64,000 nucleotides of DNA from an uncultured Chthoniobacterales bacterium (GTDB lineage Bacteria; Verrucomicrobiota; Verrucomicrobiia; Chthoniobacterales; UBA10450): assembly GCA_902805675.1 (NCBI GenBank), contig CADCTA010000068.1:25994-89993 (forward strand), written 5' to 3'. Positions 10,630-19,852 of this stretch are shown here, piece by piece. The stretch's first letter is position 1; the number at the start of each line of letters is the position of its first letter. The notes under the pieces were generated by a model. It saw only the letters and a program-made list of their open reading frames with translations, did not search any database and was not told where the DNA came from. A program made the position numbers and the translations under genes.

Positions 10630-11322
10630 TCAGCGAAGCAACCGCTCGGGGAATTGCGCGCTCTGTTCGCGTCGGAGAATACGTTGCTGCCGGTGCCGCA
10701 ACGTCGGGCCCGGCCGCTTCGGGTTCCAGCCTTTCGGATTCGGCAGAACCGCGGCCAGGAGCGCGGACTGCTCGCGGGAAAGATTGTTCGCGCTCGCTCC
10801 GAAGTAATGTCGCGAGGCGGCTTCAATGCCGTAAATGCCGGGCCCGAACTCGATCACGTTCGCATAGAGTTCGAGGATGCGGCGCTTCGATAGCAGGGCT
10901 TCCATCCAGAGCGTGTAATATGATTCGAGTCCTTTCCTGATCCACGAGCGCCCCTGCCAGAGAAAGATCGAGCGCGCGCACTGCATCGTGATGGTCGACG
11001 CTCCGCGCACCGGCGTGCCTCGCCTCTCGGAGCGTTCGATCGCGATATCGATTTCGCGCCAGTCAAAGCCATCGTGCTGAAAGAAGCGCTGGTCTTCGGA
11101 GATCCACACGTGTTTCAGGAACATCGGCGACACGTCCCGCAGATCCGCCCAGCGATAGTGCAGGCGTGAGCGACCGGCGCCCGACACGCTCGCGGCCGCT
11201 TGATGTAAAAGCATCGGGCGGGTGCGTGGCGGGTTGATGAACCTAACCACCGCGACCTCCATCGGCGGACCGAGCAGCAGAGCAGCGATGATGATGAGCG
11301 GCCATCTCAGCCGGCGGATCAA
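10630..11322 (-). CDS. mtgA: Monofunctional peptidoglycan glycosyltransferase MtgA
   Basis: 230 residues, the normal length for MtgA. One N-terminal membrane anchor (RWPLIIIAALLLGPPMEVAVV) is followed by a single GT51 domain with its standard motifs: SEDQRFFQHDGFD (catalytic Glu), GASTITMQ, RKGLESYYTLWMEALLSKRRILELYANVIEFG and GIEAASRHYFG. It polymerises lipid II glycan strands at the periplasmic face of the inner membrane. There is no transpeptidase domain. It is divergent from the ABC permease gene at 11473. Confidence 0.95.
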   Translation of the reverse strand: MIRRLRWPLIIIAALLLGPPMEVAVVRFINPPRTRPMLLHQAAASVSGAGRSRLHYRWADLRDVSPMFLKHVWISEDQRFFQHDGFDWREIDIAIERSERRGTPVRGASTITMQCARSIFLWQGRSWIRKGLESYYTLWMEALLSKRRILELYANVIEFGPGIYGIEAASRHYFGASANNLSREQSALLAAVLPNPKGWNPKRPGPTLRHRQQRILRREQSAQFPERLLR

Positions 11323-11472
11323 TGTTGGCTTCTTCAGGTCGGCTACCTTACAACCGGTTTCGCGTCGTGCCCTGATCGTGTAGCTGCCGCGGCTCCCGCT
11401 GCGCGTAAGGAGACGCGCTTTGACGGCTGACTCGCATTAGTCGAATGCGGAGCGGCAATCGTAACTCCTCGA

Positions 11473-14055
11473 GTGACTCTGCAATACCTGCGCCTCTTCC
11501 GCTGGCACGTGCTGCGCTACATCGCGCAGCATCGGCTACTTGCCTTGCTGAATGTGTTGAGCGTGGCGCTCGGCGTCGCGGTTTACCTCGCCATCCAGAT
11601 CGCGAACCACAGCGCAAACCGCGCCTTTGCGGCCAGCGTGGATCTCGTCGCGGGCAAAGCCGAGCTTCAAATCACCGCGCCGGTCGGCGGCTTGCGCGAT
11701 GATGTGCTGCCCGCCGTTACCCAGCACGCTGGCATCAAAGCCGCGACTCCGCTCGTCCGCGGCTTGGTCACGCTGCCCGATCTCCCGGGCGAATATCTTC
11801 AGATCCTCGGCATCGATGTTTTCACGAACGAGCCGTTCCGCACTTTCGAACTCAGCGACTTCGGAGCGCAGGGCAGTTTCGACGTGCAGGGCTGGCTCGG
11901 CGATCCGCGGGCGATTGCGCTTTCGGAGGAGTTCGCGCGGCTGCACAAGCTCGCTGCGGGCGACACACTTCGCGCGCAGGTGAATGGACGCGAGCACACA
12001 CTGCGGATCGCGTTTCTCATGCGTGGAGGAGCCGGAGGGACGCCGGACGAGCACTTCGCTGCGATGGACATCGGCTGGGCGCAGGAGCTTTTCGGGCGTC
12101 GCGGCATGTTGGGCGCGATCCAGCTGCAACTGACCGACAAAGCGAAGCGCGACGAGATCATCGCCAGCCTGCGTCCGCTGGTCCCGCCAGACGCCGGGAT
12201 CGCCAGCCCAGCGCAACGCAACCAGCAGATCGAGAACATGCTCGGCGGGTTCCAGCTCAACCTGACCGCGATGAGCCTCGTCTCGCTGCTCGTCGGCATG
12301 TTCCTCATCTACAACACCGTCTCTGCGTCCGTCGTCCGCCGCCGGCGCGAGATCGGCATCCTGCGCTCGTTAGGCGTGACGCGGAATGAAGTGCGCGGGC
12401 TGTTTCTCGGTGAAGCGATCGCGCTCGGCATCCTCGGCGTCCTAGTCGGCTGTATCGGGGGAGTGCTGCTCGCGCAGGTTCTCGTCGGCACGGTCGCGAA
12501 GACGATCTCGTCGCTCTACGTATTGCTGAGCGTTCGCGAGACGGCGCTCACGCCATGGATGTTTGCCTCCGCGGCGGTGCTTGGCGTGCTCTCGGTGGTA
12601 GTGGCAGCCTGGCTGCCGGCTGCTGCAGCCGCAAAGATGAAACCTGCCGGCGCACTTCATGCCGGCGCCGTGGTGGAGGAGGCACAGACCCTTTCGCCCG
12701 CGTGGTTCTGGTTCGGATTGCTTTGCATCTTCGCTGCTGGTGTCGCCTCGTATCTTGCGCTGACAACCGGGCCGCCATGGATCGGCTTTGGTGCTGCGTT
12801 TTTCGTTCTGGTCGGCTTCTCGTTCATCGTGCCGAGTGTGACCTCGCGCTTCAGCGCGATCGCTTCTCGCGTGCTGAGCGGTGCGATGCGGCGGGTGGGC
12901 AAAGCGTTGCTCGAGCCGACGCTCGCGGCTGGGAATCTCTCGCGCTCACTGGTGCGGAACTCCGTCACGATCGCGGCGCTGGCCGCGGCTGTAGCCATGA
13001 CGATCGGGGTGAGCGTGATGGTTTTCTCCTTCCGCAAGACGGTCGAGGTCTGGCTCGATCAGACGCTCGCGGCGGATCTGTTCATCGCGCCCGGATCAAA
13101 CGAGATGGCGGGCGCATCGGGGTTCATGCCGCCCGAGGCAATCCGCTATCTCGAGGCGCATCCGTCGGTCGCAGCAGTCGACACCTTTCGCGAGCTCAAC
13201 CTGCCGGTGCGTGACAGGACCGTAATCGTGGCGGTGGTGCGCGGAACCGACCGCCGCAATGTGCAGTTTCTCTACGGCGACGGCGCAGCGATTATGCAGC
13301 GCTTCTATGCTGAGCCGTGCGTGATCGTGTCGGAAAGCTTCACGCGACGCCACCGGATGAAAGACGGCGACCTGCTCGAGCTGCCAACCCCGCAAGGCCC
13401 GCGGCAGTTTCCGATTGCGGGCACGTTCTACGATTACACGCGTGACCAGGGTATCGTTTACATGAGCCAGGCGACGTTCCTCCCGATCTGGAATGATGAC
13501 CGCGTGCATAGCGTCGCTGTCTACCTGCACCCCGGCGGCTCGCCTGCGGACGTCGCCTCTGCCTTCCGCACGGAGATGAGCGCAGCGGGTCAGTTCATCA
13601 CGTTCTCAAATCGCGAGCTGCGCACCCGCATCTTCGAGATCTTCGATCAGACGTTTGCAGTTACGTACGTGCTGCGCACGATCGCTGTGATCGTGGCGAT
13701 TATCGGCATTTGTCTCACGCTCACCACGCTGATCACGGAGCGAACGCGCGAGCTCGCGGTGCTGCGCGCGATCGGCGGAAGCGCCGCGCAACTGCGTAAG
13801 TTGCTGCTCTGGGAATCGGGGATGATCGGGTTACTCGCGGCGCTCGTTGGGCTGGCCTCCGGTGTGTGCCTGTCGTTTGTGCTCACCGGCGTGATCAATC
13901 GTGCCTTCTTCGGCTGGACGATTCAGCTCGCGTTTCCGTGGAGCTCGCTTGCCTTCACGCCGGTGTGGATCGTGGCCGCCGGAATCATCGCCGGTGTCTT
14001 CCCGGCGTGGCGCGCGGGACGGTTGGCGCTTGCGGGAGCGTTACGCACGGAATGA
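11473..14055 (+). CDS. FtsX/LolE-type ABC transporter permease (double module)
   Basis: 860 residues with GTG start. It has an N-terminal membrane segment, a large periplasmic MacB-type domain (~40-230), a three-helix FtsX block (~255-400), then a second set of transmembrane segments (~415-515), another periplasmic domain and a C-terminal FtsX block ([51 protein letters not shown]). The [13 protein letters not shown] coupling helix that meets an ABC ATPase is intact in both halves. No ATPase gene lies beside it. It overlaps the downstream lipocalin-like gene by ATGA, an arrangement like the att-type AttFG/AttH transporter group. Substrate is probably a lipid or lipoprotein; this is inference. 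Confidence 0.88.
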   Translation: MTLQYLRLFRWHVLRYIAQHRLLALLNVLSVALGVAVYLAIQIANHSANRAFAASVDLVAGKAELQITAPVGGLRDDVLPAVTQHAGIKAATPLVRGLVTLPDLPGEYLQILGIDVFTNEPFRTFELSDFGAQGSFDVQGWLGDPRAIALSEEFARLHKLAAGDTLRAQVNGREHTLRIAFLMRGGAGGTPDEHFAAMDIGWAQELFGRRGMLGAIQLQLTDKAKRDEIIASLRPLVPPDAGIASPAQRNQQIENMLGGFQLNLTAMSLVSLLVGMFLIYNTVSASVVRRRREIGILRSLGVTRNEVRGLFLGEAIALGILGVLVGCIGGVLLAQVLVGTVAKTISSLYVLLSVRETALTPWMFASAAVLGVLSVVVAAWLPAAAAAKMKPAGALHAGAVVEEAQTLSPAWFWFGLLCIFAAGVASYLALTTGPPWIGFGAAFFVLVGFSFIVPSVTSRFSAIASRVLSGAMRRVGKALLEPTLAAGNLSRSLVRNSVTIAALAAAVAMTIGVSVMVFSFRKTVEVWLDQTLAADLFIAPGSNEMAGASGFMPPEAIRYLEAHPSVAAVDTFRELNLPVRDRTVIVAVVRGTDRRNVQFLYGDGAAIMQRFYAEPCVIVSESFTRRHRMKDGDLLELPTPQGPRQFPIAGTFYDYTRDQGIVYMSQATFLPIWNDDRVHSVAVYLHPGGSPADVASAFRTEMSAAGQFITFSNRELRTRIFEIFDQTFAVTYVLRTIAVIVAIIGICLTLTTLITERTRELAVLRAIGGSAAQLRKLLLWESGMIGLLAALVGLASGVCLSFVLTGVINRAFFGWTIQLAFPWSSLAFTPVWIVAAGIIAGVFPAWRAGRLALAGALRTE

Positions 14056-15215
14056 AACGTCATCTCGACCGGAGTGGAGAGATCCCGGTGCAGCGTCGAC
14101 GGTACTGCCACGGGATTCCTCGACTCCGCTTCGCTGCGCTCGGAATGACAGTGCTTTTCACGGCGGCTTGTTGTCTGGCCGGGGATTGGAAGCTCGCCGA
14201 GGCCGGCTGGCGCTACGAGTTCCCTCGGGACCACTCGATCCATGAGGAGTTCAAGACGGAGTGGTGGTACTTCACGGGAAACCTGGCCGACTCGAGCGGG
14301 CGGCGCTTCGGGTATCAGCTCACGTTTTTCCGCCACGGCGTTCGTCACCCTGCAGCGCGCGATCCCGAGATGTCGCGCTTCGTCGTGGGGGACCTGAAGT
14401 TCTCGCACTTCACCGTCACCGATGTGGCCGGCCGGCAGTTTCAATTTCAACAGAAGACGAGTCGCGGCGCGTTCGGTGAAGCCGGCTTCAACGACGGAGA
14501 GCGCATCGCATGGATCCAATCCTGGACGCTGCGGCGGGACCGCGACGATGTCTTCCACCTCAGCGCTGATATGCCCGATGCAGCGATCGAGCTTCAGCTG
14601 CGCGGCTCGAAACTGCCGGTGATCCATGGCGAGGACGGCATCAGCCGAAAGGCAGCGAGTGAGGGGCATGCGTCGCATTACTATTCGATGACGCGGCTCG
14701 AGACTTCGGGTGAGGTGCGCATCGGCGGCCGCAGTTTTCAGGTGACCGGCCAAAGCTGGTTCGATCATGAATGGGCGACGAATCAGCTCGCACCTGGGCA
14801 GATCGGGTGGGATTGGCTTTCGGTGCAATTCGACGACAACACGGAACTGATGCTCTACCAAATGCGCCTCGAAAACGGGATGTCGGACCCGAGCTCAAGC
14901 GGGACGATCATCTCACCGGACGGCAGCAGCATGCATCTTACCCGCGCTTCGTACACGATGAAGCCGACACGCTTCTGGAAGAGCAAGCGGACCGGTGCGC
15001 AATATCCGATCGCGTGGCAGGTCGAAGTACCCGGACAGCGGATGGAATTGACCGTGACCACGCCCGTCGAGGATCAGGAGCTCGCCTTGCTTCCGCTCGC
15101 GTACTGGGAAGGCGCAGTCGAGGTCGAGGGCACCCGCGACGGCAAGCCGCTCCGCGGGCGCGGCTATCTTGAGCTCACCGGCTACGGCGCACCGCTGCGG
15201 GAGTTGAGCCGGTAA
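14052..15215 (+). CDS. AttH/CrtC-like lipocalin-fold protein
   Basis: The conserved part starts around WKLAEAGWRYEFPRDHSIHEEFKTEWWYFTGNLADSSGRRFGYQLTFFRHGV, the hallmark of the AttH/carotenoid 1,2-hydratase-like double-lipocalin family; TGQSWFDHEWATNQL is the second signature. These proteins usually accompany FtsX-type ABC permeases, as here. The ATG at 14052 overlaps the permease stop (ATGA). The first ~31 codons come from a 91-bp repeat, whose end supplies a second in-frame ATG at 14145 (MTVLFTAACCLAG), the more natural signal-peptide start. The track ORF from 13866 extends into the permease gene and is rejected. Confidence 0.82.
   Translation: MKRHLDRSGEIPVQRRRYCHGIPRLRFAALGMTVLFTAACCLAGDWKLAEAGWRYEFPRDHSIHEEFKTEWWYFTGNLADSSGRRFGYQLTFFRHGVRHPAARDPEMSRFVVGDLKFSHFTVTDVAGRQFQFQQKTSRGAFGEAGFNDGERIAWIQSWTLRRDRDDVFHLSADMPDAAIELQLRGSKLPVIHGEDGISRKAASEGHASHYYSMTRLETSGEVRIGGRSFQVTGQSWFDHEWATNQLAPGQIGWDWLSVQFDDNTELMLYQMRLENGMSDPSSSGTIISPDGSSMHLTRASYTMKPTRFWKSKRTGAQYPIAWQVEVPGQRMELTVTTPVEDQELALLPLAYWEGAVEVEGTRDGKPLRGRGYLELTGYGAPLRELSR
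14059..14149 (+). repeat. 91-bp GTCAT...ATGAC repeat, copy 1
   Basis: Begins GTCATCTCGACC and ends CTGCGCTCGGAATGAC, with an inner GGTACTGCCACGGGATTCC. It shares its ends, length and internal CCACGGGAT core with the copy at 40781-40871 (opposite strand). It lies 7 bp after the A of the ATG of the AttH-like gene and is open in that frame. Confidence 0.8.
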
Positions 15216-15235
15216 ATCTTCGAGCTATTCGGATT

Positions 15236-16816
15236 GTGAGCGCGCGGGCCCTCCTCATCTTCCTCACGGCGCTTCTGGTTGTCTTCGCGGTGTATCGCCG
15301 GTCGCCGAGCCATTTCTTGCGAGCGGAGAGCGGCTCGTATCTGATCCTCTCGCATTCCGATGCGCAGACGCGGCGGGCATCAGAGATCGAGCTCGTCCGC
15401 TACAGCTTCAATGGGCACTACACGCCGCTCGCGTTCCTCGCCGAATTCCGTATCGCGCGCCTGATCGGCACGAACGGAAAGATTTGGCGTGCGCGACAGA
15501 TCATCGTCCTCGCGCTTGTCGCTGCTGGTGTGTTTGCCTTCGGCCGCTTCGTCACTGGCGTGTTTGGGGTAAGCGCATCGGCGGCAAGCGCGACCGCCGC
15601 GGCGCTCGCCGCGAGTGTCGCCTTTCAACCGCAGATGTTCGACTTCATCAGCTGGCCATTCATGATCCTGCAGCTGCTCTGGATCGGCCTCGCGCTGCTG
15701 GTGGTGTCCGCGCTGCTGCGATTCGTCGCGGAACCGGCGGCGGGGCGCTGGCTCTGGATCGCGGCGGGCGCGGCGTATGGCTCCATGCACGTCTCGGGGC
15801 TGGGGCTCGTGCTCGTCGGTGCGACGGCTATCGTGCTTGGCGGAATTCTGTTCATCGCGCGGCGGAGTGGATCGCCCGATTTTCGGCCCAACACGCGGCT
15901 CGTCAGCGCCGCTCTCGTGGCGATGCTGTCGCTGGGCGCGGTGCACTCCGGCGCGATGCTCCTTCTCGAGTATGGCCCTCCATCACCGACTCCGGCAAAC
16001 GCTTCACTCGACGCCGCGAGATACTTTCTCGGTTTCTTCTGGCAGTTTGCGATCGCTGGCCTAACGAGCTTTCTGCCGGCTGCGGTCGCAAGCACGAACG
16101 GCCCGACGCTCGCATACCTGTGGCCGGCTGGCGTGCTGTTACTCGGTGCACTCACCTGGGCGCTCGCCGCGCTGGCGGCTCGTGCCTCCGTGCGGCCGGA
16201 TCGTGAACGGCTCGCGTGCTTCGTCCTCCATGCCTTCTCCATCTCCGCCTTTTGCGTGCTGGCGCTGCTCGTGGTCTTACGTCTGCGCGGCGTGCCGGCG
16301 GAGGAGCTGGGCGACAAGCTCGGGAACTACACGTGGGGACCGCGGTATGTCATTCCGCTGCACACGACGATGCTTGGCTCGTTCGCGGTTCTGGTTGCGT
16401 CTATCGGCCGTCGCGCGCCGCGCGCCGCAGCCGTCGGCTTCTCGGCTCTCGCGATCACCGCGATCGTGGCCCAGGCGGAGTTTCAGCAGCGTGCCGCCAG
16501 GCACCTCGGCCCAGCCGCCAGCATCTCTCATGATGCAGCATGGCAGCTCGTGCTGGCAGCCGCTCGGGAGTGCCGCGCGCAGAATTTGCCGATACCGGAC
16601 GTGCCGCTCAGCGCGCTCGCACAGGAGTTCACGGAGACAACACTGCGGAGCGTGGAGCCGCTGCTGCGGCATGACCTGAAGCTACGCGACGGCGAGGCGA
16701 TTGAGATGATCCCGTGGCAGGAATACACGGCTGCTGGACGGCAGCGATATCGCACCGTCCCGGCGCTCAAGCGCCTCGAGCGGAAGCTCGGCTTGCTGCC
16801 GAGCAGGAAATCCTAA
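15236..16816 (+). CDS. Polytopic membrane protein, possibly GT-C type
   Basis: 526 residues from a GTG, 20 bp after the AttH-like gene and probably cotranscribed with it. An N-terminal hydrophobic helix is followed by a periplasm-like loop ([24 protein letters not shown]...[18 protein letters not shown]) and about nine more hydrophobic segments, then a hydrophilic C-terminal domain of ~100 residues. The loop plus multispan layout is like GT-C/PMT-fold glycosyltransferases, but no diagnostic acidic motif was confirmed. Function unassigned. Its stop overlaps the convergent rpmH stop by 4 bp. Confidence 0.75.
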   Translation: MSARALLIFLTALLVVFAVYRRSPSHFLRAESGSYLILSHSDAQTRRASEIELVRYSFNGHYTPLAFLAEFRIARLIGTNGKIWRARQIIVLALVAAGVFAFGRFVTGVFGVSASAASATAAALAASVAFQPQMFDFISWPFMILQLLWIGLALLVVSALLRFVAEPAAGRWLWIAAGAAYGSMHVSGLGLVLVGATAIVLGGILFIARRSGSPDFRPNTRLVSAALVAMLSLGAVHSGAMLLLEYGPPSPTPANASLDAARYFLGFFWQFAIAGLTSFLPAAVASTNGPTLAYLWPAGVLLLGALTWALAALAARASVRPDRERLACFVLHAFSISAFCVLALLVVLRLRGVPAEELGDKLGNYTWGPRYVIPLHTTMLGSFAVLVASIGRRAPRAAAVGFSALAITAIVAQAEFQQRAARHLGPAASISHDAAWQLVLAAARECRAQNLPIPDVPLSALAQEFTETTLRSVEPLLRHDLKLRDGEAIEMIPWQEYTAAGRQRYRTVPALKRLERKLGLLPSRKS

Positions 16817-16986
16817 GCCTGCGTGTGGCGGGCGTACTGAATCTCGGCGCCCTTCGGCAGGAGACGCTTGCGACCGCGCTGGCGACGACGAGCGATACAA
16901 GCGCGGCCGGCTTTGGTGCTCATGCGTGCGCGGAAACCGTGCTGGCGTTTCCGGGTGCGTTTCGAAGGCTGAAAGGTGCGTTTCAT
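16813..16986 (-). CDS. rpmH: 50S ribosomal protein L34
   Basis: A 57-residue gene too short for the ORF track. It reads [20 protein letters not shown]...[22 protein letters not shown], the unmistakable L34 sequence, slightly longer at its C-terminus than the usual 44-47 residues. L34 is a basic protein of the large ribosomal subunit. Its usual downstream partner rnpA is absent: the 3' side is the convergent membrane protein gene, sharing 4 bp of stop-codon sequence. No dnaA box was seen nearby. Confidence 0.95.
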   Translation of the reverse strand: MKRTFQPSKRTRKRQHGFRARMSTKAGRACIARRRQRGRKRLLPKGAEIQYARHTQA

Positions 16987-17018
16987 AAGCAAGCCGCCGC
17001 GGAGCGACGAAGGGCGCT

Positions 17019-17046
17019 ACATTAGGGACGAGAGTTGCTTTGTCAA
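17019..17046 (-). promoter_or_regulatory. Probable sigma-70 promoter of rpmH
   Basis: On the minus strand a perfect -35 TTGACA (17046-17041) is followed after 16 bp by TAATGT (17024-17019), ending ~33 bp before the rpmH ATG. The -10 is weak but the position and -35 fit a strong ribosomal-protein promoter. Confidence 0.5.
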
Positions 17047-17178
17047 CGTGCCGCGCGATTCGCCGTTTAGGTCGCCCGCGCCCAGCGTTTCTACGCAAAT
17101 GCCGTACTGCTTTTCCGTACATTGAGCCGCGCCCCGCCGCTGATTGTGCTACTTACCTGAGTCCGGCACCTTTGGCGC

Positions 17179-17745
17179 ATGACAACGTCTGCCCCCCTCA
17201 GACTGAACGTCGAAGATAAGCTGGAGGCGCTTCGCAAACTCGACACCAGCGGCCGGTGGCGCTCGCTGGACGATCAGCGCTACTGCACACGCTGCGATCA
17301 CGTCATCAGCGGCCGGCAGATTGAGGTCGCCGGCGGCACGCGTGTGCATGGTGCATTGCGACTCGAGTGTCCCACGGAAAGTTGCGCCGCGACGCCAGCA
17401 GACTGGAGAGCGGCGGGCCGTCGGAACACAGCGGCGCCGCGAGCGGCCGCAGAGCGGAGCGAGAGGGATGGCGCGGACTCGCATGATGCCGGTTACGTCT
17501 ACATCCGCGCGAGAGGCGAAGGGATCGCGATCACGCACAATGGCCGCGCCGCGGTCGTGCGGCGGAAACGCTCCGGGCAGGTCGTGCGCCTGGAAGACAT
17601 CGCGCAATTCAGTGAGCCGCGCGCGCGTCGTCCCCGGTTTTTGGGATGGTTGGCGCGGAATGTCGTTTCTCTCGCGACTGATGGTGGCCGCCTCTTGAGC
17701 CTGCTTCGGCAGGCGAACCGGGGCGGCTCACATCCCGTCCATTAG
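17179..17745 (+). CDS. Zinc-ribbon protein, family paralogous to 25730
   Basis: 188 residues of unknown function. Residues ~10-75 read LEALRKLDTSGRWRSLDDQRYCTRCDHVISGRQIEVAGGTRVHGALRLECPTESC, with a CxxC and a later CxxxxC that could bind one zinc. A second conserved block (AITHNGRAAVVRRKR) follows. Both blocks recur in the protein at 25730-26308. No catalytic motif, signal peptide or membrane segment. It is divergent from rpmH. Confidence 0.7.
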   Translation: MTTSAPLRLNVEDKLEALRKLDTSGRWRSLDDQRYCTRCDHVISGRQIEVAGGTRVHGALRLECPTESCAATPADWRAAGRRNTAAPRAAAERSERDGADSHDAGYVYIRARGEGIAITHNGRAAVVRRKRSGQVVRLEDIAQFSEPRARRPRFLGWLARNVVSLATDGGRLLSLLRQANRGGSHPVH

Positions 17746-17870
17746 CGGCTCTCCGGAGTCGCGAGCAAATCTTCGCATCCAACCTGCGGACGCGCAGCGA
17801 TTTAGCTGCCGATGCCCGTTACACGAACCCGCAGCAGTTGCGCCGCGCCCGCCAGGCGTGGATCCCGCGC

Positions 17871-18281
17871 ATGATCATGGCGGTGGACGACGGCGCGTCG
17901 GGCGACGGTGGGGCACAGCGGCTCCGCATCTTCATCATCGAAGACCACGCTGATACGGCGCGCGGTCTCGCGATGTACCTCCGGTCGAGCGGCCACGAGG
18001 TGCATGTCGCGCTGGATGTGCGCTCGGCGAGACAGCTGGCGACTGAGATCGATTACGACATCCTGCTCAGCGACATCGGACTGCCGGATGGGAATGGCTG
18101 GGATCTGCTGGAGGAGTTGCGGGCGCGTCGTCCGATCAAGGCGATCGCGATGAGTGGATACAACACCGAAGCGGATCGCGAGCGCAGCAAGGCCGCGGGA
18201 TTCGTGGAGCATCTTCCGAAGCCGCTCACGCCGGATGAGCTGGATAACGCGTTTGCACGCGCGATGAGCGGCGGCGGATAG
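17871..18281 (+). CDS. Single-domain response regulator
   Basis: About 136 residues from ATG 17871 (MIMAVDD; the track begins at a TTG upstream). A receiver domain with no output: acidic pair in IIEDHADTA, phospho-acceptor Asp in LLSDIGLPDGNGWDLL, switch residue in IAMSGYNTEAD and Lys in LPKPLT. It probably relays phosphate or acts by protein contact. Close in sequence to the receiver protein at 33726. Its TAG stop is the first part of a degenerate REP-like element (GGATAGGGGACGCC). Confidence 0.88.
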   Translation: MIMAVDDGASGDGGAQRLRIFIIEDHADTARGLAMYLRSSGHEVHVALDVRSARQLATEIDYDILLSDIGLPDGNGWDLLEELRARRPIKAIAMSGYNTEADRERSKAAGFVEHLPKPLTPDELDNAFARAMSGGG

Positions 18282-18385
18282 GGGACGCCGCGCTGCGGCG
18301 CCGGAGGCGGGTGGATCGCGCTATAGGTGTTCGTGCGTCACCCACTTGCCACGCAGCTCGGACATCGCAGCGCGATCTCCCTGCC
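18277..18385 (-). repeat. REP-like 109-bp element, degenerate, inverted copy
   Basis: Reads GGATAGGGGACGCCGCGCTGCGGCG at one end and GGACATCGCAGCGCGATCTCCCTGCC at the other, the reverse orientation of the elements beside the RAYT gene. Both inner palindromes carry mismatches, so this is an older copy. Length matches the intact 109-bp copies. Confidence 0.65.
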
Positions 18386-18438
18386 TCGGGGGCAGGCAAG
18401 CCTCGCGAGACGTGGCGCGCGCAGCGATCTGCGGTGCG

Positions 18439-19140
18439 CTACAGCTGCTGGTTGACCCAGGTCACCGCGAAGCGCGCGACTTCGCGCGCGTTCTTGAAGT
18501 CGAGCTTCTCTTTGATGTGCGCGCGGTGCGCTTCCACCGTCTTCGCGCTGATGTGCAGCTCCTTCGCGATCTCCACGAGCTCTCGGCCTTTGCCGAGTAG
18601 CTGCAGGATCTCCAGCTCGCGATCCGTCAGGCGATCGACAGGCGAAGCCGCATCGCCGCCGCCGTGCAGGTGGGCGAAGACCATCCGCTTCGACATGTTC
18701 TCGCTGATGAAAATCTCGCCGCGCAGCACAGTGCGCACAGCGGAGATGAAATGCTCGAGCGCCTCGCGTTTCATCACGTAACCGCGCGCGCCGGCGCGGA
18801 GCGCGCGCTCCGCAAACATCGTCTCGTCGTGCATCGAGAGGACGAGCACCGGTAGCTCGGGTCTCTCCGCCTTGATCGCTTTGGTCAGCTCGATGCCGTT
18901 GGTGCTGCCGTCGAGTCCGATGTCGACGACCGCGAGGTCGAACTTCTGCTGCCGCAATTCGCCGAGCGCCTGCTGGCTGTTGCTCGCTTCCGCCCGCACC
19001 TGGAGATCGGGCTCATCGGTCAGCAACTGCACCACGCCTTTGCGGAAGAGGGGGTGATCGTCGACCACGAGCACGCCGTATTTGTGTAGCGCGCCGCTGT
19101 CGTTGGTGTCCGCGGATAGTTTCTTCCCGTTGCTCTTCAT
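18439..19140 (-). CDS. NarL/LuxR-family response regulator
   Basis: 233 residues from ATG 19140 (MKSNGKK). The receiver domain (VLVVDDHPLFRKG, phospho-Asp in LAVVDIGLDGSTNG, LSMHDE, KREA) is followed by a LuxR-type helix-turn-helix: LTDRELEILQLLGKGRELVEIAKELHISAKTVEAHRAHIKEKL. This is a transcription factor of the kind paired with HisKA_3 kinases, and the large HisKA_3 kinase at 20123 reads in the same direction ~1 kb upstream; a RAYT cassette separates them. Target genes unknown. Confidence 0.92.
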   Translation of the reverse strand: MKSNGKKLSADTNDSGALHKYGVLVVDDHPLFRKGVVQLLTDEPDLQVRAEASNSQQALGELRQQKFDLAVVDIGLDGSTNGIELTKAIKAERPELPVLVLSMHDETMFAERALRAGARGYVMKREALEHFISAVRTVLRGEIFISENMSKRMVFAHLHGGGDAASPVDRLTDRELEILQLLGKGRELVEIAKELHISAKTVEAHRAHIKEKLDFKNAREVARFAVTWVNQQL

Positions 19141-19291
19141 GAGGTGAGACGCGGATGAAGATCGCGCGTGCTGCTTACAGGAACATCGCAGTCGGGGGGC
19201 ATGGCGGACGCGACGCAGTTTCCGCGGGGTGAAAGAAATCGCGCGCGCGGGTTTGCTGCGGTCGGGAGGCGAAGGTGTGACGCATCGCCCT

Positions 19292-19400
19292 GGTAGGGAC
19301 ATCGCGCTGCGATGTCCGAGCGGCGTGGTAAGGTCTTTGATGGACGAACGTCCTGTGCGCGAGCAACGCGTCTCGGACGCCGCAGCGCGGCGTCCCTACC
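19292..19400 (+). repeat. REP-like 109-bp element upstream of RAYT
   Basis: Starts GGTAGGGACATCGCGCTGCGATGTCC (9-bp perfect stem, GCT loop) and ends GGACGCCGCAGCGCGGCGTCCCTACC (9-bp perfect stem, AGC loop). The outer ends GGTAGGGAC/GTCCCTACC are inverted repeats of each other. It ends 14 bp before the likely RAYT start. Confidence 0.88.
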
Positions 19401-19414
19401 GTGCGTCTGTTCCC

Positions 19415-19852
19415 GTGCCGCCGCGGCGGGTACTGCCACATGACACGCCGACGTGGGTTGATCCTGCTAAGGAGATTTACTTCGTCACTATTTGTTGTCG
19501 CAAACGCGGCGTGAACCAGCTCGCGACGGCCGCGATCGCGGAGTCGCTAATCGCGACGATCAAGCACCGCAATGATCGCGGCGACTGGTTCGCGCATCTC
19601 GCGTTGTTGATGCCGGATCACATCCATCTGTTGGTCTCGTTTCCGCGGGATCGGCGGATGCAGACGACGATCAGCAAATGGAAAGAATGGACCGCGAAGT
19701 CGCTGGGCATCGATTGGCAGCGCGACTTCTTCGAGCATCGACTGCGGCGTGATGAGAGCTATCGCGAGAAAGCCGATTACATCCTCATGAATCCTGTGCG
19801 CGCGGGGCTTGTCGCATCGGCCGAAGACTGGCCATTCAAGTTTATCGGGTAG
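19415..19852 (+). CDS. REP-associated tyrosine transposase (RAYT)
   Basis: About 145 residues of the Y1/IS200-like family. It has the HUH motif in LLMPDHIHLLVSFP and the catalytic tyrosine in YREKADYILMNPVRAGLV, plus the RAYT-type opening RRVLPHDTPTWVDPAKEIYFVTICC. I prefer GTG 19415 (VPPRRVLPHD) as start; the track ORF from 19229 and an ATG at 19340 would translate through the upstream REP element. The gene is flanked by REP-like elements, the presumed DNA substrate of these single-strand nicking enzymes, and its TAG stop lies in the downstream element. Confidence 0.88.
   Translation: MPPRRVLPHDTPTWVDPAKEIYFVTICCRKRGVNQLATAAIAESLIATIKHRNDRGDWFAHLALLMPDHIHLLVSFPRDRRMQTTISKWKEWTAKSLGIDWQRDFFEHRLRRDESYREKADYILMNPVRAGLVASAEDWPFKFIG

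Noticed and set aside
10191-10940. 249-residue plus-strand ORF near tRNA-Lys
   Set aside because: Overlaps mtgA and the sigma remnant in antisense; Arg/Ser/Ala-rich without domains.
16987-17178. Possible replication origin beside rpmH
   Set aside because: No TTATCCACA-type boxes, no AT-rich stretch, and no dnaA, dnaN or rnpA nearby.
19229-19414. Longer N-terminus for the RAYT
   Set aside because: It would translate the upstream REP-like element. RAYT homology begins at RRVLPHDTPTW, just after a GTG at 19415.
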